From: RGIG4097 sp964367645
GTDB lineage: Bacteria > Bacillota > Clostridia > Christensenellales > CAG-917
Length of the DNA: 16,762 bases
Direction of reading: 5' to 3'
Assembly: GCA_964367645.1 (NCBI GenBank)
Contig: CAYIYN010000026.1
Span: 1 to 16,762 of the forward strand
Position numbers and translations under genes: made by a program. Below, piece after piece: positions 6,784 to 13,047 of the stretch. Under the pieces are notes generated by a model, which was given only the letters and a program-made list of their open reading frames with translations, made no database searches and was not told the origin of the DNA. Numbering within the stretch: the stretch's first letter is position 1; every line of letters begins with the position of its first letter.

Positions 6784-7137
6784 CTATTGAGGTTTGCCGG
6801 TTATTAGCAAATCAACTTTAAGTCCAATTATGTCCTTTGCAATCACCTCTCCGATGTTGCAATCTTTTGGAGCGGTCAGAGTGCGAATAAAATCGAGTAC
6901 GTCAAACATTTTATCTTTGGGCACGGCAGATGAGGTCTTAACCGATGCCACGCCGCCGCCTTCAAGTTTTACAAGAGTTGTGACGGTACGCATAGGCGCA
7001 GTGAATTCCTGTTTGCCATAATCGCGTCCGCGCACGCATGCGTTTCCTTCCACAACTATCTTTCCGTCCACTTCTTTCACCGACAGAGGGCAGCCCATAG
7101 GACACATTATGCAAATCGTATTAAAAACTTTTTCCAT
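6784..7137 (-). CDS. DUF1667 protein, small CxxCxxxC (probable Fe-S) subunit
   Basis: A 117-residue soluble protein. The N-terminus carries C9-x2-C12-x3-C16-x17-C34 (CIMCPMGC, then GNACVRG), the same cysteine layout as the N-terminal 4Fe-4S site of molybdopterin oxidoreductases. The remainder (TLVKLEGG, SAVPKDKMFDVL) matches DUF1667. It begins 9 nt after the stop codon of the upstream flavoprotein, with a GGAGGGG-type ribosome binding site, so it is the last gene of the oxidoreductase trio. DUF1667 proteins are typically encoded next to GlpA/GlpB-like flavoproteins in Clostridia; a role as electron-transfer subunit, like GlpC in enterobacteria, is inference. Confidence 0.88.
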   Translation of the reverse strand: MEKVFNTICIMCPMGCPLSVKEVDGKIVVEGNACVRGRDYGKQEFTAPMRTVTTLVKLEGGGVASVKTSSAVPKDKMFDVLDFIRTLTAPKDCNIGEVIAKDIIGLKVDLLITGKPQ

Positions 7138-7146
7138 ACTCCCCTC

Positions 7147-8379
7147 CTACACCAATTTTATTGTGACGTCGGCAGTTATGTCGGAGCGGTTTAATTGGAC
7201 GTTTTCCATTTCGCCGGGCGAAAGTATCATACGCTTTTTTTGATACAATGTTTTGCCGCCGCACTCTACAATCACCGATTGGCCCTTAAACACTCCGCCT
7301 ACGCGGAAGAAAATCTGCACATCTCCGTTTCCCGCATGCACTTTCTGCGGCAAAGCGTAGCGCACTCCGTCTGTGGCAATGACGTTAAACGTCTGCTCGT
7401 CAAATTTTATTCCGGAGGCAAAATCAGCCGCCGCCGCACCCGCGATTTCGGCTTCGTGCGAAACGTTGTCCACAAGATCGTGAACGTGTAAGACGTTTCC
7501 GCAAGAGAAAACGCCCGGCAAAGAAGTCATTCTGTTCTCGTCGACGACCGCACCCAAAGTGATTTTGGACATTTCAATATCCATGCCGTCAAGCAAGTCG
7601 TTTTCGGGGATAAGTCCGACTGACAATAAAAGGCTGTCACAGGATATAAACTTCTCTTTTTCAAGCACAGGCCGTCTGTCTTCGCCCACGGGCGCATAAT
7701 ACAACCCCGTCAAGCGCGGTTTTCCGACAAGTCTGGTTACGGTGTGAGAATAGACGATGGGGATATCAAAGTCGTTAAGGCACTGCACAATATTTCTTTT
7801 AAGACCGCTCGAATAAGGCATAAGTTCGATGACCAATTTGACTTTTGCGCCTTCCAAGGTCATGCGCCTAGCCATAATCAGCCCAATATCACCGCTTCCT
7901 AAAATCACGACTTCTTTTCCGACAAGGTACCCCTCTGCGTTGCAGATTTTCTGCGCCATACCTGCCGTATAAACACCTGCAGGCCGAGTTCCGGGCAACG
8001 CGATTGCGCCTGCCGTACGCTCTCTGCACCCCATAGCGAGCAAAACCGCGCCGGCTTTCAAGATTATATAGCCTTTTGGAGAAAGAATTTTAAGGGTTCT
8101 GTCGGGAGATAGGCTCATCACCATACTGTTTAGAAAAACGTCGATTTTGCCTTCTTCAACGAGTGTTAAAAATCGGTGTGCGTATTCCGGTCCCGTCAAT
8201 TCCTCGCCAAAATAGTGAAGTCCAAAACCTGAATGTATACATTGATTGAGTATTCCACCAAGCCTCGCGTCGCGCTCAATGATAAGCACTTTTGCGCCTT
8301 TTTTATGCGCGGCAAGTGCCGCCGCCATGCCGGCAGGGCCTCCGCCCACAACAACTACGTCGTAAAAAAGTTCCTTCAT
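7147..8379 (-). CDS. NAD(P)/FAD-dependent oxidoreductase, second flavoprotein of the GlpA/GlpB-like cluster
   Basis: A 410-residue flavoprotein of the pyridine-nucleotide-disulfide-oxidoreductase fold. GGGPAG at 12-17 begins the FAD-binding site. GSGDIG at 161-166 is a second dinucleotide site, probably for NAD(P). SCGNVLHVHDLVDNVSHEAE (292-311) is the C-terminal FAD contact, and there is a conserved-looking GGILNQCIHSGFG around C47. A longer open frame extends upstream, but the ATG at 8379 is chosen because it has an AAAGGAGG site nine nt upstream and matches the family N-terminus (DVVVVGGG). That ATG overlaps the preceding stop (ATGA), indicating tight coupling to the GlpA-like gene. Together with DUF1667 it probably passes electrons from the substrate flavoprotein to a nicotinamide or other carrier. 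The exact substrate is unknown. Confidence 0.88.
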   Translation of the reverse strand: MKELFYDVVVVGGGPAGMAAALAAHKKGAKVLIIERDARLGGILNQCIHSGFGLHYFGEELTGPEYAHRFLTLVEEGKIDVFLNSMVMSLSPDRTLKILSPKGYIILKAGAVLLAMGCRERTAGAIALPGTRPAGVYTAGMAQKICNAEGYLVGKEVVILGSGDIGLIMARRMTLEGAKVKLVIELMPYSSGLKRNIVQCLNDFDIPIVYSHTVTRLVGKPRLTGLYYAPVGEDRRPVLEKEKFISCDSLLLSVGLIPENDLLDGMDIEMSKITLGAVVDENRMTSLPGVFSCGNVLHVHDLVDNVSHEAEIAGAAAADFASGIKFDEQTFNVIATDGVRYALPQKVHAGNGDVQIFFRVGGVFKGQSVIVECGGKTLYQKKRMILSPGEMENVQLNRSDITADVTIKLV

Positions 8380-9815
8380 TTTTCCGGCACCTCCTTTACG
8401 GCAAACAGCGCGATTTCGCTGTGACCTATACCCTTTCGGATTTCGGGCAAACTGGTTTTTAGTTCGCGCGCAAGCAGTTCCATAACGCGAGTAGCACAAA
8501 AACCGCCCTGACAACGCCCAATACCTGCACGTACACGACGCTTTACAGCGTCAACGGTTGTTGCTAGAAGCGGCGAGTGTATGGCTTCCACAATTTCGGC
8601 TTCAGTCACTTTTTCACAGCGGCATACAATTTTACCCCAAGCGGAATTTTCTTTTATAAGAGCGTTAAGTTCTTCATCGCTCAACGAAGCAAGGTGTTTT
8701 TTCTTTGGCATAAGCGTGACATAGTTCACTTTCTTTTTAGGGTTCAGCAATTCGGTCACGATATTTTCAATGTATTCGCCGATAGCAGGAGCGGACGTAA
8801 GCCCGGGGGAACAAATGCCGATAGCCATAACAAAATTTTCAACTGTCTTGGATTTTCCCACGATAAAATCGTGACCGATAATCGTCCTAACGCCCGAGTA
8901 AACTCTAATGCATTTGCCAAAAGCAGGCTTATTGTAAGTCAACGGCACGTTGCGTCGGATTTCATCCAAGCCGTCCGCTGTTACAATATTGTCGCCGTCT
9001 ATAGTAGGTGTGGACGTAGGGCCGTAAATGACGTTTCCGTCCGCGGTAGGTGCCACGAGTATGCCTTTCCCGGCCGCTGTCGGCAAGGGGAATATTACGG
9101 TATTAATGTTTTTGCCTTCGGTATTATCCAGCACGAAATATTCTCCGCGTCTGAATTCAGTTTCATAGTGCTCCGCACCGACAAGGTCGTTTATATGAGC
9201 GCCGCTGGGTCCGGCGCAGTTGATTGCAATCTTTGAACAAAATGTGCCTTTCGACGTTGCGACAACAAATAAACCGTTTTCTTTTTTTATGTCAGTGACT
9301 TCGGCTTCAAGCAAAATTTCGGCACCGTTTGTGACGGCGCGGTCTGCTAAACCTATGCAAAGTTTGTAGGGAGAAACAATCCCCGCTTTGGGCGCGTACA
9401 GCGCGTATTCGATACTTTCGGCAACGTTTGGTTCGAGTTTTAAAATTTGTTCCCTGTTCAAGATTTCAACTTCTACGCCGTTTGCTTTTCCTTTATCATA
9501 CAAGGCTTTAATGCCGTCATAACCGATGGAGGGAGCAACGACGATTGAACCGCACTGCTTATTAGGGATATGCAGTTCTTGCACCAAACGCCACATTAAC
9601 TCATTCCCTCGCACGTTAAACTGTGCTTTTTGCGTATTTGGTTCGCAGTCGTAGCCGGAGTGAACGATACCGCTGTTGGCGCGTGAGGCGTATGAAGCAA
9701 CGTCATCGTCGCGCTCCAACAGCAAAGAAGACATGCCATATAAAGCAAGCCTATCCAAAACGGCGGTGCCAACGACGCCGCCGCCTATTACGATGCAGTC
9801 ATAGATTTTTTCCAT
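8376..9815 (-). CDS. GlpA-like FAD-dependent dehydrogenase with C-terminal BFD [2Fe-2S] domain
   Basis: A 479-residue flavoprotein of the DAO/glycerol-3-phosphate-dehydrogenase family. GGGVVG at 11-16 is the FAD dinucleotide motif, followed by the acidic end LLLERDDD, and ANSGIVHSGYD (about 46-56) is typical of GlpA and L-2-hydroxyglutarate oxidase-like enzymes. The C-terminus has a BFD-like iron-sulfur motif with C398-x-C400-x34-C435-x4-C440 (CRCEKVTEAE, then GRCQGGFC). The start is placed at ATG 9815 (MEKIYDCIVIGGG), after AGGGAT. The alternative GTG at 9845 would add ten residues with no family support. It is 41 nt after ppa and overlaps the next gene by 4 nt. Glycerol-3-phosphate is the default substrate by family, but no glycerol kinase or facilitator is nearby, so a 2-hydroxyacid or similar substrate is possible. 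Confidence 0.88.
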   Translation of the reverse strand: MEKIYDCIVIGGGVVGTAVLDRLALYGMSSLLLERDDDVASYASRANSGIVHSGYDCEPNTQKAQFNVRGNELMWRLVQELHIPNKQCGSIVVAPSIGYDGIKALYDKGKANGVEVEILNREQILKLEPNVAESIEYALYAPKAGIVSPYKLCIGLADRAVTNGAEILLEAEVTDIKKENGLFVVATSKGTFCSKIAINCAGPSGAHINDLVGAEHYETEFRRGEYFVLDNTEGKNINTVIFPLPTAAGKGILVAPTADGNVIYGPTSTPTIDGDNIVTADGLDEIRRNVPLTYNKPAFGKCIRVYSGVRTIIGHDFIVGKSKTVENFVMAIGICSPGLTSAPAIGEYIENIVTELLNPKKKVNYVTLMPKKKHLASLSDEELNALIKENSAWGKIVCRCEKVTEAEIVEAIHSPLLATTVDAVKRRVRAGIGRCQGGFCATRVMELLARELKTSLPEIRKGIGHSEIALFAVKEVPEK

Positions 9816-9856
9816 AAAGCGGTTATCCCTATTGCTCAAACGCACGGGTTATAAGT

Positions 9857-10390
9857 TTATTTTTTGTTAAACTTTTTGCGGTATTGGTTTATGTTATCCT
9901 TTATTATCAACTCTGCAAACGCTCTGTCTTTGACTTGGAACACCGTGGTTTCCTTGCCTTCAAGTTGTTTGTACACGCGAAAAAAGTGCGAAATCTCGTC
10001 CATAATATGGGGAGGCAGTTCATCAACTTCTTTGTACACGTTCCAGTTGGGGTCTTTGAAGGGAATTGCTATAATTTTATAATCCATTTCCCCGCCGTCT
10101 TGCATCATCATAACTCCGATAGGATAGCATCGCACCATTGCAAGCGGAACGATTGTTTCAGTGCAAAGCACAAGTACGTCAAGCGGGTCGTTGTCTTCTG
10201 AATAAGTTCTGGGTATAAAACCGTAGTTTGCCGGATAATGCGTCGACGTGTAAAGGACGCGGTCGAGAATCAACATTCCGGACTCTTTGTCCAGTTCATA
10301 CTTGTTTTTACAACCTTTGGAAATCTCGATTATTGCGAGAAAATCCGTAGGGGTGATTCTTTTTTCGTCTACGTCGTGCCAAATGCTCAT
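9857..10390 (-). CDS. ppa: Inorganic pyrophosphatase, family I
   Basis: A cytoplasmic 177-residue enzyme that hydrolyses pyrophosphate to phosphate and so drives nucleotide, tRNA-charging and CoA-forming reactions. The signature DNDPLD at 66-71 holds metal-binding aspartates. YPANYGFIPRTY (52-63) and the D-x4-D/K segment around KIIAIPFKDPNW (105-116) are typical of soluble family I enzymes, and the length is normal. The start is set by GGAGAG at 10400-10405 before ATG 10390. It lies 39 nt after the M20 peptidase gene and 41 nt before the GlpA-like gene, all on the minus strand, so these may share a transcript. Confidence 0.96.
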   Translation of the reverse strand: MSIWHDVDEKRITPTDFLAIIEISKGCKNKYELDKESGMLILDRVLYTSTHYPANYGFIPRTYSEDNDPLDVLVLCTETIVPLAMVRCYPIGVMMMQDGGEMDYKIIAIPFKDPNWNVYKEVDELPPHIMDEISHFFRVYKQLEGKETTVFQVKDRAFAELIIKDNINQYRKKFNKK

Positions 10391-10429
10391 AATTATTTAC
10401 TCTCCGATTCTTCTATTTGTATTCTGTAT

Positions 10430-11764
10430 TCAGCTAAAGTTCTTGATGAACTCCACAAAAAAGGCTGTGCCTTCAACAAGCGATTTTATGTCGATATTCT
10501 CGTTGCTTGCGTGCATCGAAGCCAACTGCTCCGAACTCAATCTGCAAGGGGTGCAGCGTATGGCGCAAGGCACGATTTCTTGCATTCTCCTACAATCGGT
10601 GCCACCGAACATAAGATAGGGCGAAACTCCGATATCGGGGAATTGTTTTTTCATCGTATCGGTAAAATAGATATATTCCGCGCTGTTTACATCCACCATC
10701 GCACTGTGTTCACGCGCTAAAAGCACTTCTGTTTGAATATCGTAGCAAGCGGCTATCTGTCTTACTTTTTCAATGCAGTCCGCACTTTTTTCTCCGGGTG
10801 CAAATCTAAGGTTTGCAACAACCCATGCCTCTTGCGGAATGGCGTTTGGCGCAAGCGAAGCCGAAGACATCGTAAACGTCATCGTTGTGCCGAGAAGCGC
10901 ATTCCCGAAAGGCGTAAGTTTTGGAAGCACCTTGACGATCAGCAAAGAAAGCGGGTCCGCATGTTTTGTCACAAATTTCAGCGGTCCTTTCAATCCCGAA
11001 GACATGCCTTTTAGCATCGCGAGAGCGGGAGTCGTCATTCTATGCGCAAATACTGTATGCGTTTCGCAGTGATTGATAAATGCCGCAAGTCTTGCCAAGG
11101 GTGTATTTTTTGGAGGAGAACTGCTGTGACCGCCCTTGCTCTTTGCAATAAATTTGATATCGCCGTATCCTTTTTCAAAGATACCGACCATTGCAAACGG
11201 CTTTGTCATTCCGGGGAAGGCATTTTCGACGATTGCGCCGCCTTCGTCCACCGCGATAACAGGCTTTACTCCGTGCTTTTTGAACCATTCAACCGCGTAG
11301 GTCGCCCCGGGGCCGCTTGTTTCTTCGTTGTCGGAATAACTAAGGTATATGTCGTTTGACGGTGCGAAACCGTCTTCAAGCAACTGCTCAACCGCCGCGA
11401 TTGTGATATAAAGCGTGTTTTTGCAGTCCATCGCGCCCCTACCCCAAACTTTTCCGTCTGCGATAGTTCCGCTAAACGAAGCATATTTCCACTCACCGTC
11501 AGCCGCAGGCACAACGTCTTGATGCGCCATAAGCACCATAGGACGCTTATCCGACTGCCCTTTCCATTTCAGCAATATCGCAGCATTTTGGGGATCCGAA
11601 CCTTCTGACGGGTCAATAAGTTCCAAATTTTTGAAGGTAAGAGGAAATTGTTTCTTTAAAACATCTTGAAAGCGCAAAAAGTATTCTTTGCCGCTGTTTG
11701 TCACCGTAGGGCACTGAATAAGAGAAGAAAAAATCTCCGCAATTTGTTGTTCTGTTTTAATCAT
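10430..11764 (-). CDS. M20 family metallopeptidase (carboxypeptidase PM20D1/CPS1-like)
   Basis: A 444-residue, probably cytoplasmic zinc peptidase or amidohydrolase. Metal ligands and catalytic residues follow the M20 plan: H81-x-D83 (MAHQDVVP), D113 in GRGAMDCKN, E147-E148 in DNEETSG, an aspartate in FGGTD, and H418 in MHASNENI near the C-terminus. The lid domain begins around residue 195 (GIFEKGYGDIKF). No signal peptide is visible. Substrates in this subfamily are dipeptides, N-acyl amino acids or similar; the sequence does not decide. The start ATG at 11764 has GGGAGG upstream, and a 9-bp palindrome sits about 24-48 nt before the start. It appears to be the first gene of the minus-strand run toward ppa. 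Confidence 0.92.
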   Translation of the reverse strand: MIKTEQQIAEIFSSLIQCPTVTNSGKEYFLRFQDVLKKQFPLTFKNLELIDPSEGSDPQNAAILLKWKGQSDKRPMVLMAHQDVVPAADGEWKYASFSGTIADGKVWGRGAMDCKNTLYITIAAVEQLLEDGFAPSNDIYLSYSDNEETSGPGATYAVEWFKKHGVKPVIAVDEGGAIVENAFPGMTKPFAMVGIFEKGYGDIKFIAKSKGGHSSSPPKNTPLARLAAFINHCETHTVFAHRMTTPALAMLKGMSSGLKGPLKFVTKHADPLSLLIVKVLPKLTPFGNALLGTTMTFTMSSASLAPNAIPQEAWVVANLRFAPGEKSADCIEKVRQIAACYDIQTEVLLAREHSAMVDVNSAEYIYFTDTMKKQFPDIGVSPYLMFGGTDCRRMQEIVPCAIRCTPCRLSSEQLASMHASNENIDIKSLVEGTAFFVEFIKNFS

Positions 11765-11787
11765 ACAAGCCTCCCGTCTTCCTTATA

Positions 11788-11812
11788 GCGATATAATTTG
11801 GATTTATATCGC
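11788..11812. promoter_or_regulatory. 25-bp perfect palindrome in the M20 peptidase leader
   Basis: GCGATATAA (11788-11796) and TTATATCGC (11804-11812) are a perfect 9-bp inverted repeat with a 7-nt centre. It lies 24 nt upstream of the M20 start codon, just before the GGGAGG site. It could be a dimeric-repressor operator or an RNA hairpin affecting ribosome access. Confidence 0.5.
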
Positions 11813-11943
11813 CACTGCAAACCAAAACAGCGCACGTGGGCGCGCGTTCTTAATAAATTATAGTCTAACACTTTGTTTGTGGATATGTCAATATCGTTTA
11901 TGTTTAGATTAAAACTAAAGCACATTTATCAAACAAAAAATAG

Positions 11944-11972
11944 TTGCAACAAGGTTTGCTTTGTGGTATATT
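11944..11972 (+). promoter_or_regulatory. Promoter of tRNA-Leu
   Basis: TTGCAA (11944-11949) and TATATT (11967-11972) with a 17-nt spacer; the mature tRNA begins 10 nt after the -10 box, so transcription starts close to the tRNA 5' end. Confidence 0.75.
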
Positions 11973-11981
11973 ATCACTTGC

Positions 11982-12069
11982 GCCGGTGTGGTGAAACTGG
12001 CAGACGCGCTGGACTCAAAATCCTGTGGACTAAACATCCGTGTCGGTTCGAGTCCGACCACCGGCACCA
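11982..12069 (+). tRNA. tRNA-Leu (anticodon CAA)
   Basis: A class II tRNA with encoded CCA (12067-12069). Acceptor arms GCCGGTG and CACCGGC pair perfectly. The anticodon loop is CTCAAAA, giving anticodon CAA, which reads UUG leucine codons. A long variable arm (GGA-x7-TCC type) and the T-arm GTCGG-TTCGAGT-CCGAC confirm tRNA-Leu. The anticodon stem CTGGA / TCCTG contains one T-T mismatch (second pair), where a perfect stem would read TCCAG. It has its own promoter and terminator and so is a single-gene transcript. Confidence 0.97.
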
Positions 12070-12076
12070 ACGAGCA

Positions 12077-12113
12077 AAAGCCGCCTTGATAATTCAAGGC
12101 GGCTTTGTTTTTT
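12077..12113 (+). terminator. Intrinsic terminator of tRNA-Leu
   Basis: A perfect 13-bp stem, AAAGCCGCCTTGA (12077-12089) with TCAAGGCGGCTTT (12094-12106), loop TAAT, followed by G and six T. Confidence 0.95.
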
Positions 12114-12114
12114 A

Positions 12115-12364
12115 CCACGACCGTGGGATGCTTGCATCACAAAAGGAGTGGGAAAAACAAAGTAAGCCCGAGTGCAAAGCACGAGCGCGACTTTTGCGAG
12201 TGCCCGTAGGTGGAACGAGCGTGCATAGCACGCGAAGTACCACCGGCTGAATTCCTTTGTTATCCCCGCACACGCTGTAGCGTGTAACCGACACGTCGTG
12301 TCGCTGACGCTTAGGCTTAATGTGCAAGCACAACGCCTGCGCTACTACGGTGCTTCGCACCTAC
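12115..12364. repeat. Cluster of eight short perfect hairpins, GTAG-led in part
   Basis: Within 250 bp there are palindromes with 2-4 nt loops: CCACG/CGTGG (12115-12126), GATGC/GCATC (12127-12138), GTGC/GCAC (12172-12182), GCGTGC/GCACGC (12219-12233), ACACGC/GCGTGT (12270-12285), CGACAC/GTGTCG (12289-12303), TGTGC/GCACA (12321-12332) and GGTGC/GCACC (12349-12361). The fourth is preceded by GTAG on the plus strand (12206-12209) and the last by GTAG on the minus strand (12364-12361), an inverted pair. No credible gene lies here; open frames across it are translations of the repeat. Confidence 0.75.
12153..12247 (+). repeat. GTAG-hairpin repeat, family B copy 1 (most complete)
   Basis: 12153-12218 matches 12392-12457 with a single mismatch over 66 nt. 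12206-12247 matches 13773-13814 at 40 of 42 positions. The element has GTAG, then an outer stem GGTGG / CCACC (12209-12213 with 12240-12244), an internal loop (AACGA / GAAGTA), an inner stem GCGTGC / GCACGC and a 3-nt loop ATA. Confidence 0.85.
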
Positions 12365-12391
12365 GAGTTCGACAATTATGTAACGAAGAGA

Positions 12392-12457
12392 AAAAACAAA
12401 GCAAGCCCGAGTGCAAAGCACGAGCGCGACTTTTGCGAGTGCCCGTAGGTGGAACGA
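12392..12457 (+). repeat. GTAG-hairpin repeat, family B copy 2, cut by the assembly gap
   Basis: 65 of 66 positions match 12153-12218 (one T/C difference). The sequence stops at GGAACGA, just before the inner hairpin. The bases after the N run (GCGTGCATAGCA, 12558-12569) are exactly what the repeat would read next, then diverge. Confidence 0.9.
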
Positions 12458-12557
12458 NNNNNNNNNNNNNNNNNNNNNNNNNNNNNNNNNNNNNNNNNNN
12501 NNNNNNNNNNNNNNNNNNNNNNNNNNNNNNNNNNNNNNNNNNNNNNNNNNNNNNNNN
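12458..12557. other. Assembly gap (100 N)
   Basis: Exactly 100 unknown bases, a typical scaffolding placeholder of arbitrary length. Both contig ends lie in the family B repeat, so the break was probably caused by the repeat, and the true distance and even the adjacency are uncertain. Confidence 0.98.
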
Positions 12558-12577
12558 GCGTGCATAGCATCATTATT

Positions 12578-12649
12578 TTATCTGTTGTGATTTATCAACG
12601 CGACGATAAAGAAAAATATAATGAATAAGGGGAAAAGCAATAAATACAT
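12578..12649 (-). CDS. Possible 23-residue hydrophobic peptide
   Basis: Starting at ATG 12649 with AAGGGGG eight nt upstream, this short frame reads MYLLLFPLFIIFFFIV then a polar tail ALINHNR. It would be a single membrane helix with a positive C-terminus, a layout shared by small membrane regulators and type I toxins. The ATG overlaps the stop of another short frame (TAATG). T-rich DNA easily yields F/L/I peptides by chance, so the ribosome binding site is the only real support. I recognise no family. Confidence 0.3.
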   Translation of the reverse strand: MYLLLFPLFIIFFFIVALINHNR

Positions 12650-12662
12650 TAGACAAGCCCCC

Positions 12663-12743
12663 TTAATTTAGCATTCCAAATATAATATGCCCTATATTCA
12701 CGAGAAGCATTAATATTTTTAATTTGTTTAATTGTTTTTTCAT
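12663..12743 (-). CDS. Possible 26-residue small protein upstream of the hydrophobic peptide
   Basis: ATG 12743 has GGAGGG (12751-12756) with 7-nt spacing, close to ideal. The peptide begins MKKQLNKLKILMLLVNIGHI and ends IFGMLN: a basic start and a hydrophobic remainder. The ribosome binding site forms the 3' arm of a hairpin (CTCCGC / GCGGAG, 12753-12767), so initiation could be structure-controlled. A competing frame over the same bases reads EKTIKQIKNINASREYRAYY, continues to a stop at 12651-12649 and looks more protein-like, but it lacks a good start. I cannot decide between them; the locus could also be a gene remnant. Confidence 0.3.
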   Translation of the reverse strand: MKKQLNKLKILMLLVNIGHIIFGMLN

Positions 12744-12752
12744 TTTTTAACC

Positions 12753-12788
12753 CTCCGCAATGCGGAGCACGCACCCATCAAGGGTGCG
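12753..12788. repeat. Adjacent hairpin pair
   Basis: CTCCGC / AAT / GCGGAG (12753-12767) is followed by CGCACCC / ATCAA / GGGTGCG (12770-12788). The short-loop, GC-rich design is like the hairpin cluster at 12115-12364 and may belong to the same mobile repeat class. The first hairpin includes the ribosome binding site of the 26-residue frame. Confidence 0.6.
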
Positions 12789-12852
12789 CCACGCTTGTAA
12801 ATCCTCTTATAGTTCAATTATACGGATTTTAGATGCGGTTATATAAATGGTG

Positions 12853-12938
12853 TCAATTTACGTCCGTTGTGGTATTTCTCGCGTCTTGTTCCGCCGCCGT
12901 TTTTGCCTTTTCTTCGGCGCGCTCGGTCATTGCTTTTT
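12853..12938 (-). pseudogene. Duplicated fragment of the downstream coiled-coil gene
   Basis: 12881-12938 matches 13457-13514 at 55 of 58 positions, at an offset of 576 bp. In the same minus-strand frame it encodes TERAEEKAKTAAEQDA, identical to residues 37-51 region of the coiled-coil protein, and then runs into a stop codon at 12855-12853 after ten unrelated residues. An ATG at 12930 opens this 25-residue frame but has no clear ribosome binding site. It is best read as a remnant of a partial tandem duplication. Confidence 0.7.
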
Positions 12939-13047
12939 GGCAAGTGATGCGACAACTATCAACATTGTTTGCTTTCAAGCATTTTTAGTCTTTATTTTGA
13001 GATGTAATTGTATTTTCTCTGACTATAATTGCATTTTTACTCTCTCT

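Noticed and set aside
8577..9236. 219-residue plus-strand open frame
   Set aside because: It lies antisense within the GlpA-like gene, whose minus-strand frame shows clear motifs; it is a compositional shadow.
11857..11891. TTGACA / TATAAT pair as promoter for the M20 gene
   Set aside because: The boxes are 23 nt apart, too far for a sigma-A promoter; either box may be used with a different partner but I could not find one.
11873..12360. Open frames across the tRNA and the hairpin cluster on both strands
   Set aside because: They overlap tRNA-Leu or consist of translated family B repeat; they lack ribosome binding sites and family resemblance.
12115..12457. CRISPR array from the repeated segments
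   Set aside because: The repeats are long hairpin units with irregular spacing and no set of equal-length unique spacers, and no cas genes are present.
12298..12573. Open frames spanning the N run
   Set aside because: They exist only because unknown bases contain no stop codons.
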